Part shown: positions 1 through 6,770 of the stretch, piece after piece
How the letters are laid out: every line of letters starts with the position of its first letter
How positions within the stretch are numbered: position 1 is the stretch's first letter
Assembly (NCBI GenBank): GCA_964591295.1
Contig: CAZQAG010000001.1
Span: forward strand, 1-64,000
Length of the DNA stretch: 64,000 nt
DNA from: VAXT01 sp964591295
GTDB taxonomy: Bacteria; Actinomycetota; Thermoleophilia; Gaiellales; Gaiellaceae
Direction: 5' to 3'
The notes under the pieces: generated by a model
Told to the model about the DNA's origin: nothing
The model's database searches: none
What the model saw: the letters and a program-made list of their open reading frames with translations, nothing else
Translations under genes and position numbers: made by a program

Positions 1-735
1 GCGTGGAAGCTCGGCGTGAAGGCGATCGCGATCTACCGCGACAACTGCAAGGTCGCTCAGCCCCTGTCGAAGAAGAGCCAGGCGGCGATCGAGACCCTGA
101 GCGGCGCGGCCGCACCGCCGGTCCCGCTCACGCAGCGCCGCCGTCTACCGGAGGACCGGGTCGAGGTCGGCCGCAAGTTCCGCGTCGGCGACTACGAGGG
201 CTACATCCATGTCGGCCTCTACGAGGACGGCACTCCGGGCGACATCTTCGTCGACATCGCCAAGGAGGGCACGACGCTGGCCGGCCTCATGAACGCGTTC
301 ATGATCTCGGTCTCGCTCGGCCTGCAGTACGGCGTACCGCTCGAGGTCTATGTCTCGAAGTTCGCGCACATGCGCTTCGAGCCGAGCGGCCAGACGAACG
401 ACGCGGACATCCGGATCGCCAAGTCGATCGTCGACTACATCTTCCGCTGGATGGGCAAGAAGTTCCTCACCACAGACCAGCAGGAGGAGATCGGAATCCT
501 CTCCCCCGAGGTCAAGGCGAGGATGGCGGAGCGCTACAACGGCGGAGGGGACATGTCCGCAGGCGGTTCCGCGGAACCGCAGGCAGGGCCTCTCGAGACA
601 CCTCCACCTGGCCAAACAGCCCTGTTCAACGCGTGGGAAGACGCAGTCGAGTGCGCCAAGTGCGGAGGCCGAATGATCCGCACAGGCAGCTGCTACACGT
701 GCCGAGATTGTGGCACGAACACCGGCTGCAGCTAA
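1..735 (+). CDS. nrdJ: Vitamin B12-dependent (class II) ribonucleotide reductase, C-terminal part
   Basis: The reading frame is open from the left edge and stops at 733-735, so this is the last 244 codons of a longer gene. It begins with a segment (AWKLGVKAIAIYRDNCK) of the kind found at the end of the catalytic barrel of adenosylcobalamin-dependent ribonucleotide reductases, which make deoxyribonucleotides for DNA synthesis. A Gly/Pro-rich linker follows, then a small domain and a terminal cysteine-rich tail with CxxC pairs (CAKCGG, CYTCRDCG) ending CGTNTGCS. In this family the C-terminal cysteines re-reduce the active site. The active-site core lies outside the window. Family assignment is firm; completeness of the 5' part cannot be judged. 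Confidence 0.93.
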   Translation, partial: AWKLGVKAIAIYRDNCKVAQPLSKKSQAAIETLSGAAAPPVPLTQRRRLPEDRVEVGRKFRVGDYEGYIHVGLYEDGTPGDIFVDIAKEGTTLAGLMNAFMISVSLGLQYGVPLEVYVSKFAHMRFEPSGQTNDADIRIAKSIVDYIFRWMGKKFLTTDQQEEIGILSPEVKARMAERYNGGGDMSAGGSAEPQAGPLETPPPGQTALFNAWEDAVECAKCGGRMIRTGSCYTCRDCGTNTGCS

Positions 736-851
736 TAACTGTTACTCGACGCGTCAAGATCTCGCTCGACCCTATTGCGGTCCAATCTCTAGACTTGCGA
801 CGCCCGCGGATAAGTGTTTGTGAACGCTGGCGCTGCGCAAGCGGCCTTTGA

Positions 852-891
852 ACAGGCTGCGCCTGTGGCTAGAAACTGAAACCGAGTTTCT
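852..891. promoter_or_regulatory. Intergenic inverted repeats upstream of the secreted Ig-like gene
   Basis: The 170-nt gap 736-905 contains two short inverted repeats: ACAGGC-tgc-GCCTGT at 852-866, and AGAAAC (871-876) facing GTTTCT (886-891). They could be operator or hairpin elements. No convincing promoter hexamers were recognised. Role is speculative. Confidence 0.2.
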
Positions 892-905
892 TCGTTGGGG
901 AAGGG

Positions 906-2138
906 GTGAGCAAGATGCGACGGACACCGCTACGGATGAGCGGACTAGTGCTGCTGTCAGTACTGACGCTCGTTCTCAGCGCCGCAGGCTCCGGGCAGGC
1001 AGCTCCGCCTTCGCCGTTCGCATCAGCGTCCGGCGTATGCCCAGACAGCGATCCTCTGCAGCTACCGACGCAACAGGTCGCGCATCCCGACGTCCTGCTG
1101 CGGGTGACGAGCACCGGCTCAGGTGAGCTTCGTTGGCCCGACATCTTTGGCAGCGACGGCACGAACTCAATAGCCGGCGCCGATACCACGTGGGACCTCT
1201 TTGGGAGTATCAGCGCCGGGGAAACGCCGAGCGTCGTCATGCTGTGCTCAGCGCCGCTCAGCTACACGGTCGATTTGCTCGATGTGCCGACAACTCCAAC
1301 GTCGTTCTCGGGCTCGACCACATTTGGACAGAACACCTACAACGGCGAGTCGGCGACCGGCAGCTTCGTCGTCTTCAAGGCTCCGGCCAGGGCGCAGTAC
1401 GTCGCAGACGTGACCCTCACGCAGGGTGGCATTCGCCTGACTCTCGATGGGGTCATGAGCCGCACCTTTGCCTCGTCGGGCCGCTTTGATCTCGGCACGC
1501 TCGCAATCAACGCGCACGGGATCCGTGTCAACCCGCTCGACGGCCCTCAGGGGCGGTGGACGCTGTCGATCTCCGCGCTTCCCGTGGCGCTCTCGGATCT
1601 CTCCATCTCGCCGTCGGTCGCACGTCCGGGGGCGACGCTGACCGCACGTTACGCGATCAGTGGCGATACCTCCATCTCGGCGCAGGTTGTCGGCCCGGCC
1701 GGGACCGTTCGAACCCTGGCCGAGAACCTCCACGTCGGCGCAGGCAGCCACACGTTGACCTGGGACGGACTCGACAGCAGTGGGCGTGCAGTCAGAGATG
1801 GTGCCTACACGCTGCGACTGAGCTCGCTCGATCCGGCTGGGAATTCGGCCTCGGGTCAGGCCACGGTTACCCTCGACGGGACGCCCCCGGCCATCTCGCT
1901 CACCGCGCCAAAACGCAGGCTGCGCGGTCTCGTCGTCAGAGTCCGAGACGCGGTCAGCGGCGTGCGCAGAGTCACGCTCCAGCTCAACGGGAGGACGATC
2001 GCTCGTCGAAGCGGCGGCGGAGTGATCACCTATCGCCCTCGCCGAGGGTGGCGACGAGGCATCTACCGTGTGACGGTTCGCACTACCGACGTCGTCGGCA
2101 ACAGCACGACTCGGTCGCGATCATTCAGGGTTCGGTAG
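906..2138 (+). CDS. Secreted protein with C-terminal FlgD/Ig-like beta domains
   Basis: A 410-residue protein with an N-terminal signal peptide (basic start, hydrophobic stretch to about residue 27, then SGQAAPPSP). The middle part has no recognised domain. Residues about 225-325 resemble the FlgD Ig-like fold: the stretch TLTWDGLDSSGRAVRDGAY is the typical 'W(D/N)G.D..G....G.Y' signature. A final basic beta-rich module (about 325-410) follows. Such domains usually mediate cell-surface or matrix interactions. Start: GTG at 906 is possible, but ATG at 915 is better spaced from the purine-rich AAGGGG at 901-906. No enzyme motif is visible, so the function is unknown. Confidence 0.7.
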   Translation: MSKMRRTPLRMSGLVLLSVLTLVLSAAGSGQAAPPSPFASASGVCPDSDPLQLPTQQVAHPDVLLRVTSTGSGELRWPDIFGSDGTNSIAGADTTWDLFGSISAGETPSVVMLCSAPLSYTVDLLDVPTTPTSFSGSTTFGQNTYNGESATGSFVVFKAPARAQYVADVTLTQGGIRLTLDGVMSRTFASSGRFDLGTLAINAHGIRVNPLDGPQGRWTLSISALPVALSDLSISPSVARPGATLTARYAISGDTSISAQVVGPAGTVRTLAENLHVGAGSHTLTWDGLDSSGRAVRDGAYTLRLSSLDPAGNSASGQATVTLDGTPPAISLTAPKRRLRGLVVRVRDAVSGVRRVTLQLNGRTIARRSGGGVITYRPRRGWRRGIYRVTVRTTDVVGNSTTRSRSFRVR

Positions 2139-2193
2139 ACCAGCTAGAAAGCGCGTCTTCCCGAGCGGAGCGGGGGGAAACGGTGTCGGGGGA

Positions 2194-2219
2194 AACGGTG
2201 TCGGACACCTTTCGCCTTT
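2194..2219. repeat. 26-bp direct repeat with palindromic core, copy 1
   Basis: Identical over 26 bp to 2518-2543. The core GGTGTCGGACACC is a 6-bp inverted repeat around one base. A partial extra copy of its left end (GGGGAAACGGTGTCGG type) lies just before it at about 2174-2190. The form resembles REP-like extragenic palindromes; no transposase is nearby. Confidence 0.75.
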
Positions 2220-2262
2220 GAGGCGCTTGCGATGACCTGGGTCGAACCGTCAGGCTCAGGGA

Positions 2263-2559
2263 GTGGAAATCCTCATCGTTCTTGTGCCATTCGTCGGGGC
2301 CACCGCAGCCGTCGCCGTTAGAGCGCCCGCAGCGATTCGGTGGTTGAAGCGGCGGCGCGCTCGTCTGGAATCAGCGGAAAGGGTGGAGAGGAGACTTGCG
2401 CTCAAGGAGGAGATTGAGCGGCGCCTTCCGCCTAAGAACGAGTATCTGAATCGAGGGGACGCGATCATCCGCGATGTCCACCGGGTGGATAAGTACCCCG
2501 AAGTGGACGACAATCAGAACGGTGTCGGACACCTTTCGCCTTTCGGTGTCAAGGCCTAG
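2263..2559 (+). CDS. Small putative membrane protein, C-terminus inside a repeat
   Basis: A possible 98-residue protein starting GTG. Residues 3-25 form a hydrophobic segment, followed by a highly charged Arg/Glu-rich stretch with helical periodicity (LKRRRARLESAERVERR) and a short tail. Its last residues, and its approach to the stop, are encoded by the second copy of the 26-bp repeat (2518-2543), so the original C-terminus may have been lost or the frame may be fortuitous. The ribosome-binding site is weak. No family recognised. Confidence 0.4.
   Translation: MEILIVLVPFVGATAAVAVRAPAAIRWLKRRRARLESAERVERRLALKEEIERRLPPKNEYLNRGDAIIRDVHRVDKYPEVDDNQNGVGHLSPFGVKA
2518..2543. repeat. 26-bp direct repeat with palindromic core, copy 2
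   Basis: Perfect second copy of the element at 2194-2219, 324 bp downstream and in the same orientation. It lies within the 3' end of the small ORF 2263-2559, so the two copies bracket that ORF. Confidence 0.75.
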
Positions 2560-2645
2560 GTGTGTCGAATCTGTGACAACGCCATTGGCTGCCGTTTTGC
2601 AGCGCTTCTGTCGCCTCAATCACTCCGCGGGCGTTGGGTAGGCGC

Positions 2646-2749
2646 ATGCCAATCCTTCAGATCCAGCACAGGACCCGCGACTTCGACACTTGGAAGCAGA
2701 CTTCAACAGCGACGCCGTCGGCCGCGAGCAGGGCGCCGTCCGTCCTTAG
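2646..2749 (+). pseudogene. Relic of an antibiotic-biosynthesis-monooxygenase-like small protein
   Basis: Translation from ATG 2646 gives MPILQIQHRTRDFDTWK. After a one-base frame change near 2698-2702 it continues as FNSDAVGREQGAVRP and stops at 2747-2749. The combination resembles the N-terminal third of small dimeric alpha/beta-barrel proteins (the 'hxxRDxDxWKxxFDSDPxGR' pattern I associate with ABM-like proteins). The rest of the roughly 100-residue domain is missing; the sequence runs straight into the hairpin at 2753-2790. This is family recognition from memory of the motif, so only moderately sure. The remaining bases between 2560 and 2894 hold nothing else I recognise. Confidence 0.45.
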
Positions 2750-2752
2750 AAG

Positions 2753-2790
2753 CTCGTCAGCGGTCCCGGGGTGTCGGGACCGCTGACGAG
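2753..2790. terminator. Perfect 16-bp stem hairpin
   Basis: Arms at 2753-2768 (CTCGTCAGCGGTCCCG) and 2775-2790 are exact reverse complements around the 6-base loop GGGTGT. No T-run follows, so if it is a terminator it is of the stem-only kind common in high-GC bacteria. It could also be a mobile-repeat remnant, since it abuts a truncated gene relic. Confidence 0.55.
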
Positions 2791-2894
2791 ACAGTCCAGC
2801 CGGCTCGACATATTGCGCGATTCGTGACCGTCCCTTACGCTCCGCCTGGGGTTTGCTACCCCAGGCCGTCAGTTATCTCCAGGGAGGTTCCATC

Positions 2895-3632
2895 ATGCGC
2901 AGATTCGCTTTGACCGTCGCGGTCGTCGCCGGGCTCGCGGCGGCAACCGCCTCCTCCGCTCTCGCCAACCATTCGTGGGGCAACTATCACTGGTCGCGAG
3001 CGGCGAACCCGTTCACCGTCCCGCTCGGGGACAGTGTCAGCAACACGGCATATTCGAACTGGGACGGCGCCCTCGCCGCAGCTTCTGTCGACTGGACCGC
3101 CTCCAGCGTCCTGGATTCACCCGTCGTCGCCGGCGGCGGCGGCAACACGAGGAACTGCAAGGGAACGAACGGCAGGATCCGAGTCTGCAACGCCACGTAC
3201 GGGAACAACGGCTGGCTCGGCCTCGCCCAGATCTGGATCTCCGGAAGCCACATCGTGCGCGGGACGGCCAAGCTGAACGACACCTACTTCAACAGCTCCT
3301 CGTACAACTACACGGCCGAACGGCATGTGATGTGCCAGGAGGTCGGGCACGGATACGGGCTTACCCACCAGGACGAGTCCGGAGCCGACCTGAACACCTG
3401 CATGGACTACTCGAACGCACTCGACAATCCGAGCCCGAACGCTCACGACTACCAGCAGCTCGAGACGATCTACAACAGCCATCTCGACGGCGCAGGCTCC
3501 CCGAGCTTCGCTCCCGCCACGCGCAGCTCGGTGAGAGTGACCCGGAGCAACACCCTCGGCGAGTCGCACATCGTCGCGAACTACGGGCACGGCTACCAGG
3601 TGCACACGTTCATCACCTGGGCCCTCGGCTAG
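2895..3632 (+). CDS. Secreted matrixin-like metalloprotease homologue with substituted zinc motif
   Basis: A 245-residue exported protein. Start ATG 2895 is fixed by AGGGAGG at 2881-2887, 7 nt upstream. The signal peptide ends near SSALA/NHSW. Residues 148-158 read QEVGHGYGLTH, in the position of the HExxHxxGxxH zinc site of M10-type metallopeptidases, followed by QDESGADLNTCMDYSN, which fits the Met-turn region (CMDY). The first zinc-binding His is Gln148; Glu149, His152 and His158 are kept. A further His144 lies four residues before Gln148. It may be a protease with altered metal ligation or an inactive binding homologue. It stands alone, with hairpins on both sides. Confidence 0.72.
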   Translation: MRRFALTVAVVAGLAAATASSALANHSWGNYHWSRAANPFTVPLGDSVSNTAYSNWDGALAAASVDWTASSVLDSPVVAGGGGNTRNCKGTNGRIRVCNATYGNNGWLGLAQIWISGSHIVRGTAKLNDTYFNSSSYNYTAERHVMCQEVGHGYGLTHQDESGADLNTCMDYSNALDNPSPNAHDYQQLETIYNSHLDGAGSPSFAPATRSSVRVTRSNTLGESHIVANYGHGYQVHTFITWALG

Positions 3633-3654
3633 CTCGATAACCCCCTCTCAGCAG

Positions 3655-3681
3655 TCGGGCCCCGGTACCCCCGGGGCTCGA
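3655..3681. terminator. Hairpin after the metalloprotease-like gene
   Basis: An 11-bp stem containing one G-T pair, built on GCCCCGG-taccc-CCGGGGC, lies 22 nt after the stop at 3632. It has no U-tract. Position suggests transcription termination. Confidence 0.5.
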
Positions 3682-3821
3682 CGCTCTCGGCGGACGACGG
3701 CGTGCCGCTCTCCGTCCTCGGGATCGACGATCTCATCGACGACACAGAAGCCGGCTTTCTCGAAGCGTCCGCCCGTCCATCGCAAGGGGATCATCGACGA
3801 AGACCGAAGTGCGAAGGTCCT

Positions 3822-4103
3822 ATGCTCGAGACCGTCCTCGCCATCTCGGCTGCGGCCTGGGGAGTCCTGATGGCGATCTCGCCGGGACTCCAGATACGCA
3901 AGATGCTCCACCACCACTCCTCGCGCGAGGTCTCGATCGCCTATTTCTGGGTCCTGCTCGTCGGCTTCGTGCTCTGGGTCGCCTACGGGCTGACGATCGA
4001 CAACTACTACCTCTTCGTGCCGAACGCGGTCGCGTTCACCGTCTGCGCAACGACGATCGCCGTGGCGCTCTACTACCGGCTCAAACGGGCGCCGGCAACC
4101 TGA
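3822..4103 (+). CDS. SemiSWEET / PQ-loop (MtN3) sugar transporter
   Basis: A 93-residue membrane protein with three predicted helices (about 5-23, 38-58, 64-86), the length and layout of bacterial SemiSWEETs. These work as homodimers to let mono- or disaccharides cross the membrane. Family features seen: a helix-1 proline followed by a basic loop (SPGLQIRKM), the 'S.EVS...F' start of helix 2, the WVAYGL stretch and PNA in helix 3. The start is the internal ATG that gives exactly the family length. Its last 23 bp overlap the convergent gene 4081-4473. Substrate unknown. Confidence 0.82.
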   Translation: MLETVLAISAAAWGVLMAISPGLQIRKMLHHHSSREVSIAYFWVLLVGFVLWVAYGLTIDNYYLFVPNAVAFTVCATTIAVALYYRLKRAPAT

Positions 4104-4473
4104 AGCTGAGTGTCGGGCCGAGTCGCTGCGTGCCGAGTTTCCAGGTCACCTGGTACTTGCGAAACCCGCGCATCGGGTAGTTCCGCTGCCAGATCACCTT
4201 GCCGCCCCAGTTCGCGCCGACCTTCTTCACGGCGAAGCTCTTGCACTTCGCGGCCGTGCCCAGCGGGCGGACGCAGATCCGATAGCGGGAGAAGTACTTC
4301 GCCGCGGTCGTCAACTGGAAGCGGATCACCCCGGCGCGGTCCCTGGTGATCGCGTAGCAGACGTCGCCGCTCTGGCTGCAGTAGCTCGCGAGCCGGGCCT
4401 GATCTGCCGATGAAGCTGGAGTCGCGAAGGCCAGACCGGCCGCGAGCGCAACGAGAAGGCTGATTCGAACCAT
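4081..4473 (-). CDS. Small secreted protein of unknown function
   Basis: A 130-residue protein with a clear signal peptide (MVRISLLVALAAGLAFATPASSA). The mature part has conserved-looking cysteines (two in SYCSQSGDVCY, then C in RICVRP and CKSF) and a beta-rich, basic sequence. The ATG at 4473 is chosen because it directly precedes the signal peptide; the longer open frame upstream is antisense to the next gene. It overlaps the 3' end of the SemiSWEET gene by 23 bp. No family name can be given. Confidence 0.65.
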   Translation of the reverse strand: MVRISLLVALAAGLAFATPASSADQARLASYCSQSGDVCYAITRDRAGVIRFQLTTAAKYFSRYRICVRPLGTAAKCKSFAVKKVGANWGGKVIWQRNYPMRGFRKYQVTWKLGTQRLGPTLSFRLPAPV

Positions 4474-4509
4474 TACAAACAGTTTGCCCCATATCCGAAC
4501 CCCCGCGGC

Positions 4510-4515
4510 TACGAT
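4510..4515 (+). promoter_or_regulatory. Possible -10 hexamer (TACGAT) for the LPG-synthase-TM gene
   Basis: TACGAT lies about 28 nt before the ATG at 4544, which has its own GAGGAG ribosome-binding site. TTGCCC at 4484-4489 could be a weak -35, although the 20-nt spacer is long. Low certainty. Confidence 0.3.
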
Positions 4516-4543
4516 GGCCAGGACGTCGATCGAGGAGCGCTCC

Positions 4544-5728
4544 ATGAGCGATCGCCGGCCGGGCCGAGCGCGCAGATCGCTCTCGTACCTCCGACGTGCA
4601 GGACAATCGAGGCATGGCCGGATCGCAATTGCGGTCGGTTCCGTTCTCGCCGGGCTCGTGATCGTCGGGCTCGCGTTCCGGCACATCCGCAACGCGCCCA
4701 TGCCGTTCACGCATGGGAGCCCGCTCCTCCTTGTCTCCGTCGCGCTTCTCTTTCTTGCCGCCTTCCTGCTGAAGGCGATCGGCTGGGCTCGGCTCTTCCA
4801 CGCGCAGGAGCGACCCGGCCCGGTTTCCCTTGCCGCCGCGGGAGGAGGCGCGACGCTGATGGGCATCGTGCTTCCTGGCCGCTTCGACGAGCTCGTCCGG
4901 ATCGCAATCGTTCGTCGCTTCCCGGGCTGCCCCGCGGGCGTGCGGGCTATCTGCCTCTCGCTCGTGACCCTGGGACTGATCGACAGCGCGGCCCTCGCCC
5001 CGTTCGCCCTGGTCGCGGCCGGCTGGCCCGGAAACTCCGTCGCCGTTCGGATCGGATTCGCGGTCGTCGGAGTCGGCGGCATCGCGGCGGCGGGGATCGT
5101 CGTCGCCCTCCCCCACGTCTCGCACAGCCGGCGGCTGATGCGGTTCCGGATCACTCGCTGGCTGGCTCCGAGGGCGACACCCTTGCGCGCCGCCCTCCAG
5201 GCCTGGGCGCTCGTCTCGGCCTCGTGGCTCGTGCGGGCAACCGCGTTGACGCTTCTGCTCGCGGCGCTCGGGCTCGGCTACTCGTTCCCGCTCGCGATGA
5301 TGTTCCTCTGCGCAGGCGCAGCGGCGGCGGCACTGCCGATCGCCCTCGGCGGCGCAGCGACCCAGGTCGGAGCCGGTGCGACCCTCCTGATCGTGTCCGG
5401 GATCGGTGCCTCGCAGGCGTTGGGATTCGCCTTGGCGGCGCAGACGCTGCTCATCCTCTCGGGCGCGACCGTGCTCTTCCTCGCGGTGACCTGGAAGACG
5501 ACGCGCTGGCTCGCCGGCGTCACCGCCCCGTATTTCGTCGCACTTGCGCCCGCGTCTCGACTGACGCTCCCGCCGAGCGCGCTGGGAGAATCCGCCCGTG
5601 GCCGCCGAGCGCTCCCCTCTCCTGACGGCGGCCTTCGTCCGCATCTGGCTCGCCACCCTCGGCACGTTCGCGACCTTCGGGATGCTCGTCCTCGCGCTGC
5701 CGCTCTACACGAAGGACGTCCTCGGTAG
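4544..5728 (+). CDS. Lysylphosphatidylglycerol-synthase-TM-like (UPF0104) membrane protein
   Basis: A protein of about 394 residues with a basic N-terminus and roughly eight hydrophobic helices. It matches the flippase-like membrane domain found in MprF and in UPF0104/AglD-type proteins; bacterial stand-alone members are often linked to lipid or glycolipid handling. The family-like segment VLPGRFDELVRIAIVRR is visible near the first third, and the GGAATQVGAGA-type loop in the second half. ATG 4544 is preferred over upstream starts because GAGGAG at 4532-4537 is 6 nt away. The last 44 codons overlap the MFS gene in another frame, so the true functional end is probably the hydrophobic region before 5600. 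Confidence 0.7.
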   Translation: MSDRRPGRARRSLSYLRRAGQSRHGRIAIAVGSVLAGLVIVGLAFRHIRNAPMPFTHGSPLLLVSVALLFLAAFLLKAIGWARLFHAQERPGPVSLAAAGGGATLMGIVLPGRFDELVRIAIVRRFPGCPAGVRAICLSLVTLGLIDSAALAPFALVAAGWPGNSVAVRIGFAVVGVGGIAAAGIVVALPHVSHSRRLMRFRITRWLAPRATPLRAALQAWALVSASWLVRATALTLLLAALGLGYSFPLAMMFLCAGAAAAALPIALGGAATQVGAGATLLIVSGIGASQALGFALAAQTLLILSGATVLFLAVTWKTTRWLAGVTAPYFVALAPASRLTLPPSALGESARGRRALPSPDGGLRPHLARHPRHVRDLRDARPRAAALHEGRPR

Positions 5729-6770
5729 GGGCTCGGTGGGGGTCGGGATCGCGATGGGCGCGGCGAGCCTGACTGCAATTGTCTTCTCGCCGCTTTCCGG
5801 GCGGTTCGCCGATCGCCGCGGGCGGGGGCCCCTCCTCTTCGCCGGCGCAGCAGTGATGCTCGCCTGCTACCTGGCGCTCGCGCTGACTCCCGGGCTCGCA
5901 GCGGTGATCGCGATTCGCCTGCTCGCAGGAGCGGCGGAGGCGACGTTCGTGGTCGGGGCCTACACGGTGATCGCGGACATCGCGCCCGAGGACCGTCGCG
6001 GCGAGGCGATGAGCCTCGTGACTCTCGCCTCCTATCTCGGGCTGACAATCGGCCCCGTCCTTGCCGACCTCGTGCTCGGCGGTGACCGCTTCACTGCCGT
6101 CTGGCTCGTCACCGCCGGACTCGTTCTGGCCTCGACGGCGATGATCGCGACCTTCCGCGAGACGAAGCCGCAGTCGGACCACGCCGCGCCCTCGAGCTGG
6201 CTGCCGCCTCGGGGTGCCCTCCTCCCCGGGCTGCTCGTACTGGTCGGCCTCCTCGGCTTCGGCGGCTACGTGACCTTCGCGGCCCTCTACGCGCGGGATC
6301 TCGGCTTCGACCGGCCCGGCCTCGTCTTCGCGCTCTTCGGCGGGGTCATCTGCCTCGTCCGCGCCTTCGGCCGCAGGATCCCGGATGTCCTGGGCGCACG
6401 GCGCACGATCGCGATCTCGTTCCTCGCCCTCGCAGCGGGGCTCGCCACGATCGGCGGCTGGCAGTCGACGACCGGCCTGCTCGTCGGCACGGTCGTCTTC
6501 GCCGTCGGCCAGGCGCTCATGTACCCCTCGGCCATGCTCCTTGCGATGGAGGCGACGACGCCGGCCGAGCGGAGCGCGACCGTCGGCAGCGTCGGCGCCT
6601 TCGTGGACGTGGCGATCGGCCTCGGCGCGTTCACGCTCGGCGGTGTGGCCGCGGTCTGGGGCTATGGCGGCGCGTTCGTCGTCGCCTCGCTCATCGCCCT
6701 CAGCGGCCTCCTCGTGCTTGCGCCGCTGCGCCATTCGGGCAGGATTCCGGCCGAGGAAGGGGTGCCTTGA
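5598..6770 (+). CDS. Major facilitator superfamily transporter
   Basis: A 390-residue membrane protein with twelve hydrophobic segments and the MFS loop 2-3 motif (SGRFADRRGRGPLL). The central loop carries RETKPQS. GTG start at 5598, inside the 3' end of the preceding gene; the stop overlaps the TTG start of the decarboxylase gene (TTGA, 6767-6770), indicating translational coupling. Together with the next three genes it forms a transcription unit. Substrate is unknown; drug, sugar or amine efflux are all possible. Unlike the second MFS gene in this unit it has no extra C-terminal domain. Confidence 0.85.
   Translation: MAAERSPLLTAAFVRIWLATLGTFATFGMLVLALPLYTKDVLGRGSVGVGIAMGAASLTAIVFSPLSGRFADRRGRGPLLFAGAAVMLACYLALALTPGLAAVIAIRLLAGAAEATFVVGAYTVIADIAPEDRRGEAMSLVTLASYLGLTIGPVLADLVLGGDRFTAVWLVTAGLVLASTAMIATFRETKPQSDHAAPSSWLPPRGALLPGLLVLVGLLGFGGYVTFAALYARDLGFDRPGLVFALFGGVICLVRAFGRRIPDVLGARRTIAISFLALAAGLATIGGWQSTTGLLVGTVVFAVGQALMYPSAMLLAMEATTPAERSATVGSVGAFVDVAIGLGAFTLGGVAAVWGYGGAFVVASLIALSGLLVLAPLRHSGRIPAEEGVP

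Noticed and set aside
2139..2894. Transposase or integrase associated with the repeats
   Set aside because: No frame in this region shows transposase motifs; only repeats, a small ORF, a gene relic and a hairpin were found.
3648..3794. Possible 48-residue minus-strand peptide beginning MIPLRWTGGRFEKAG
   Set aside because: It reads fairly like protein but contains the hairpin at 3655-3681, lacks a ribosome-binding site and has no known relatives that I can name. Not strong enough to annotate.
4073..5665. Very long minus-strand open frame across the LPG-synthase-TM gene
   Set aside because: Its composition is Arg/Glu/Asp/Gly-rich low complexity, typical of antisense frames in high-GC DNA, and it overlaps a coherent membrane protein. 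Only the last part (4081-4473), read in another frame, has a signal peptide and is kept.
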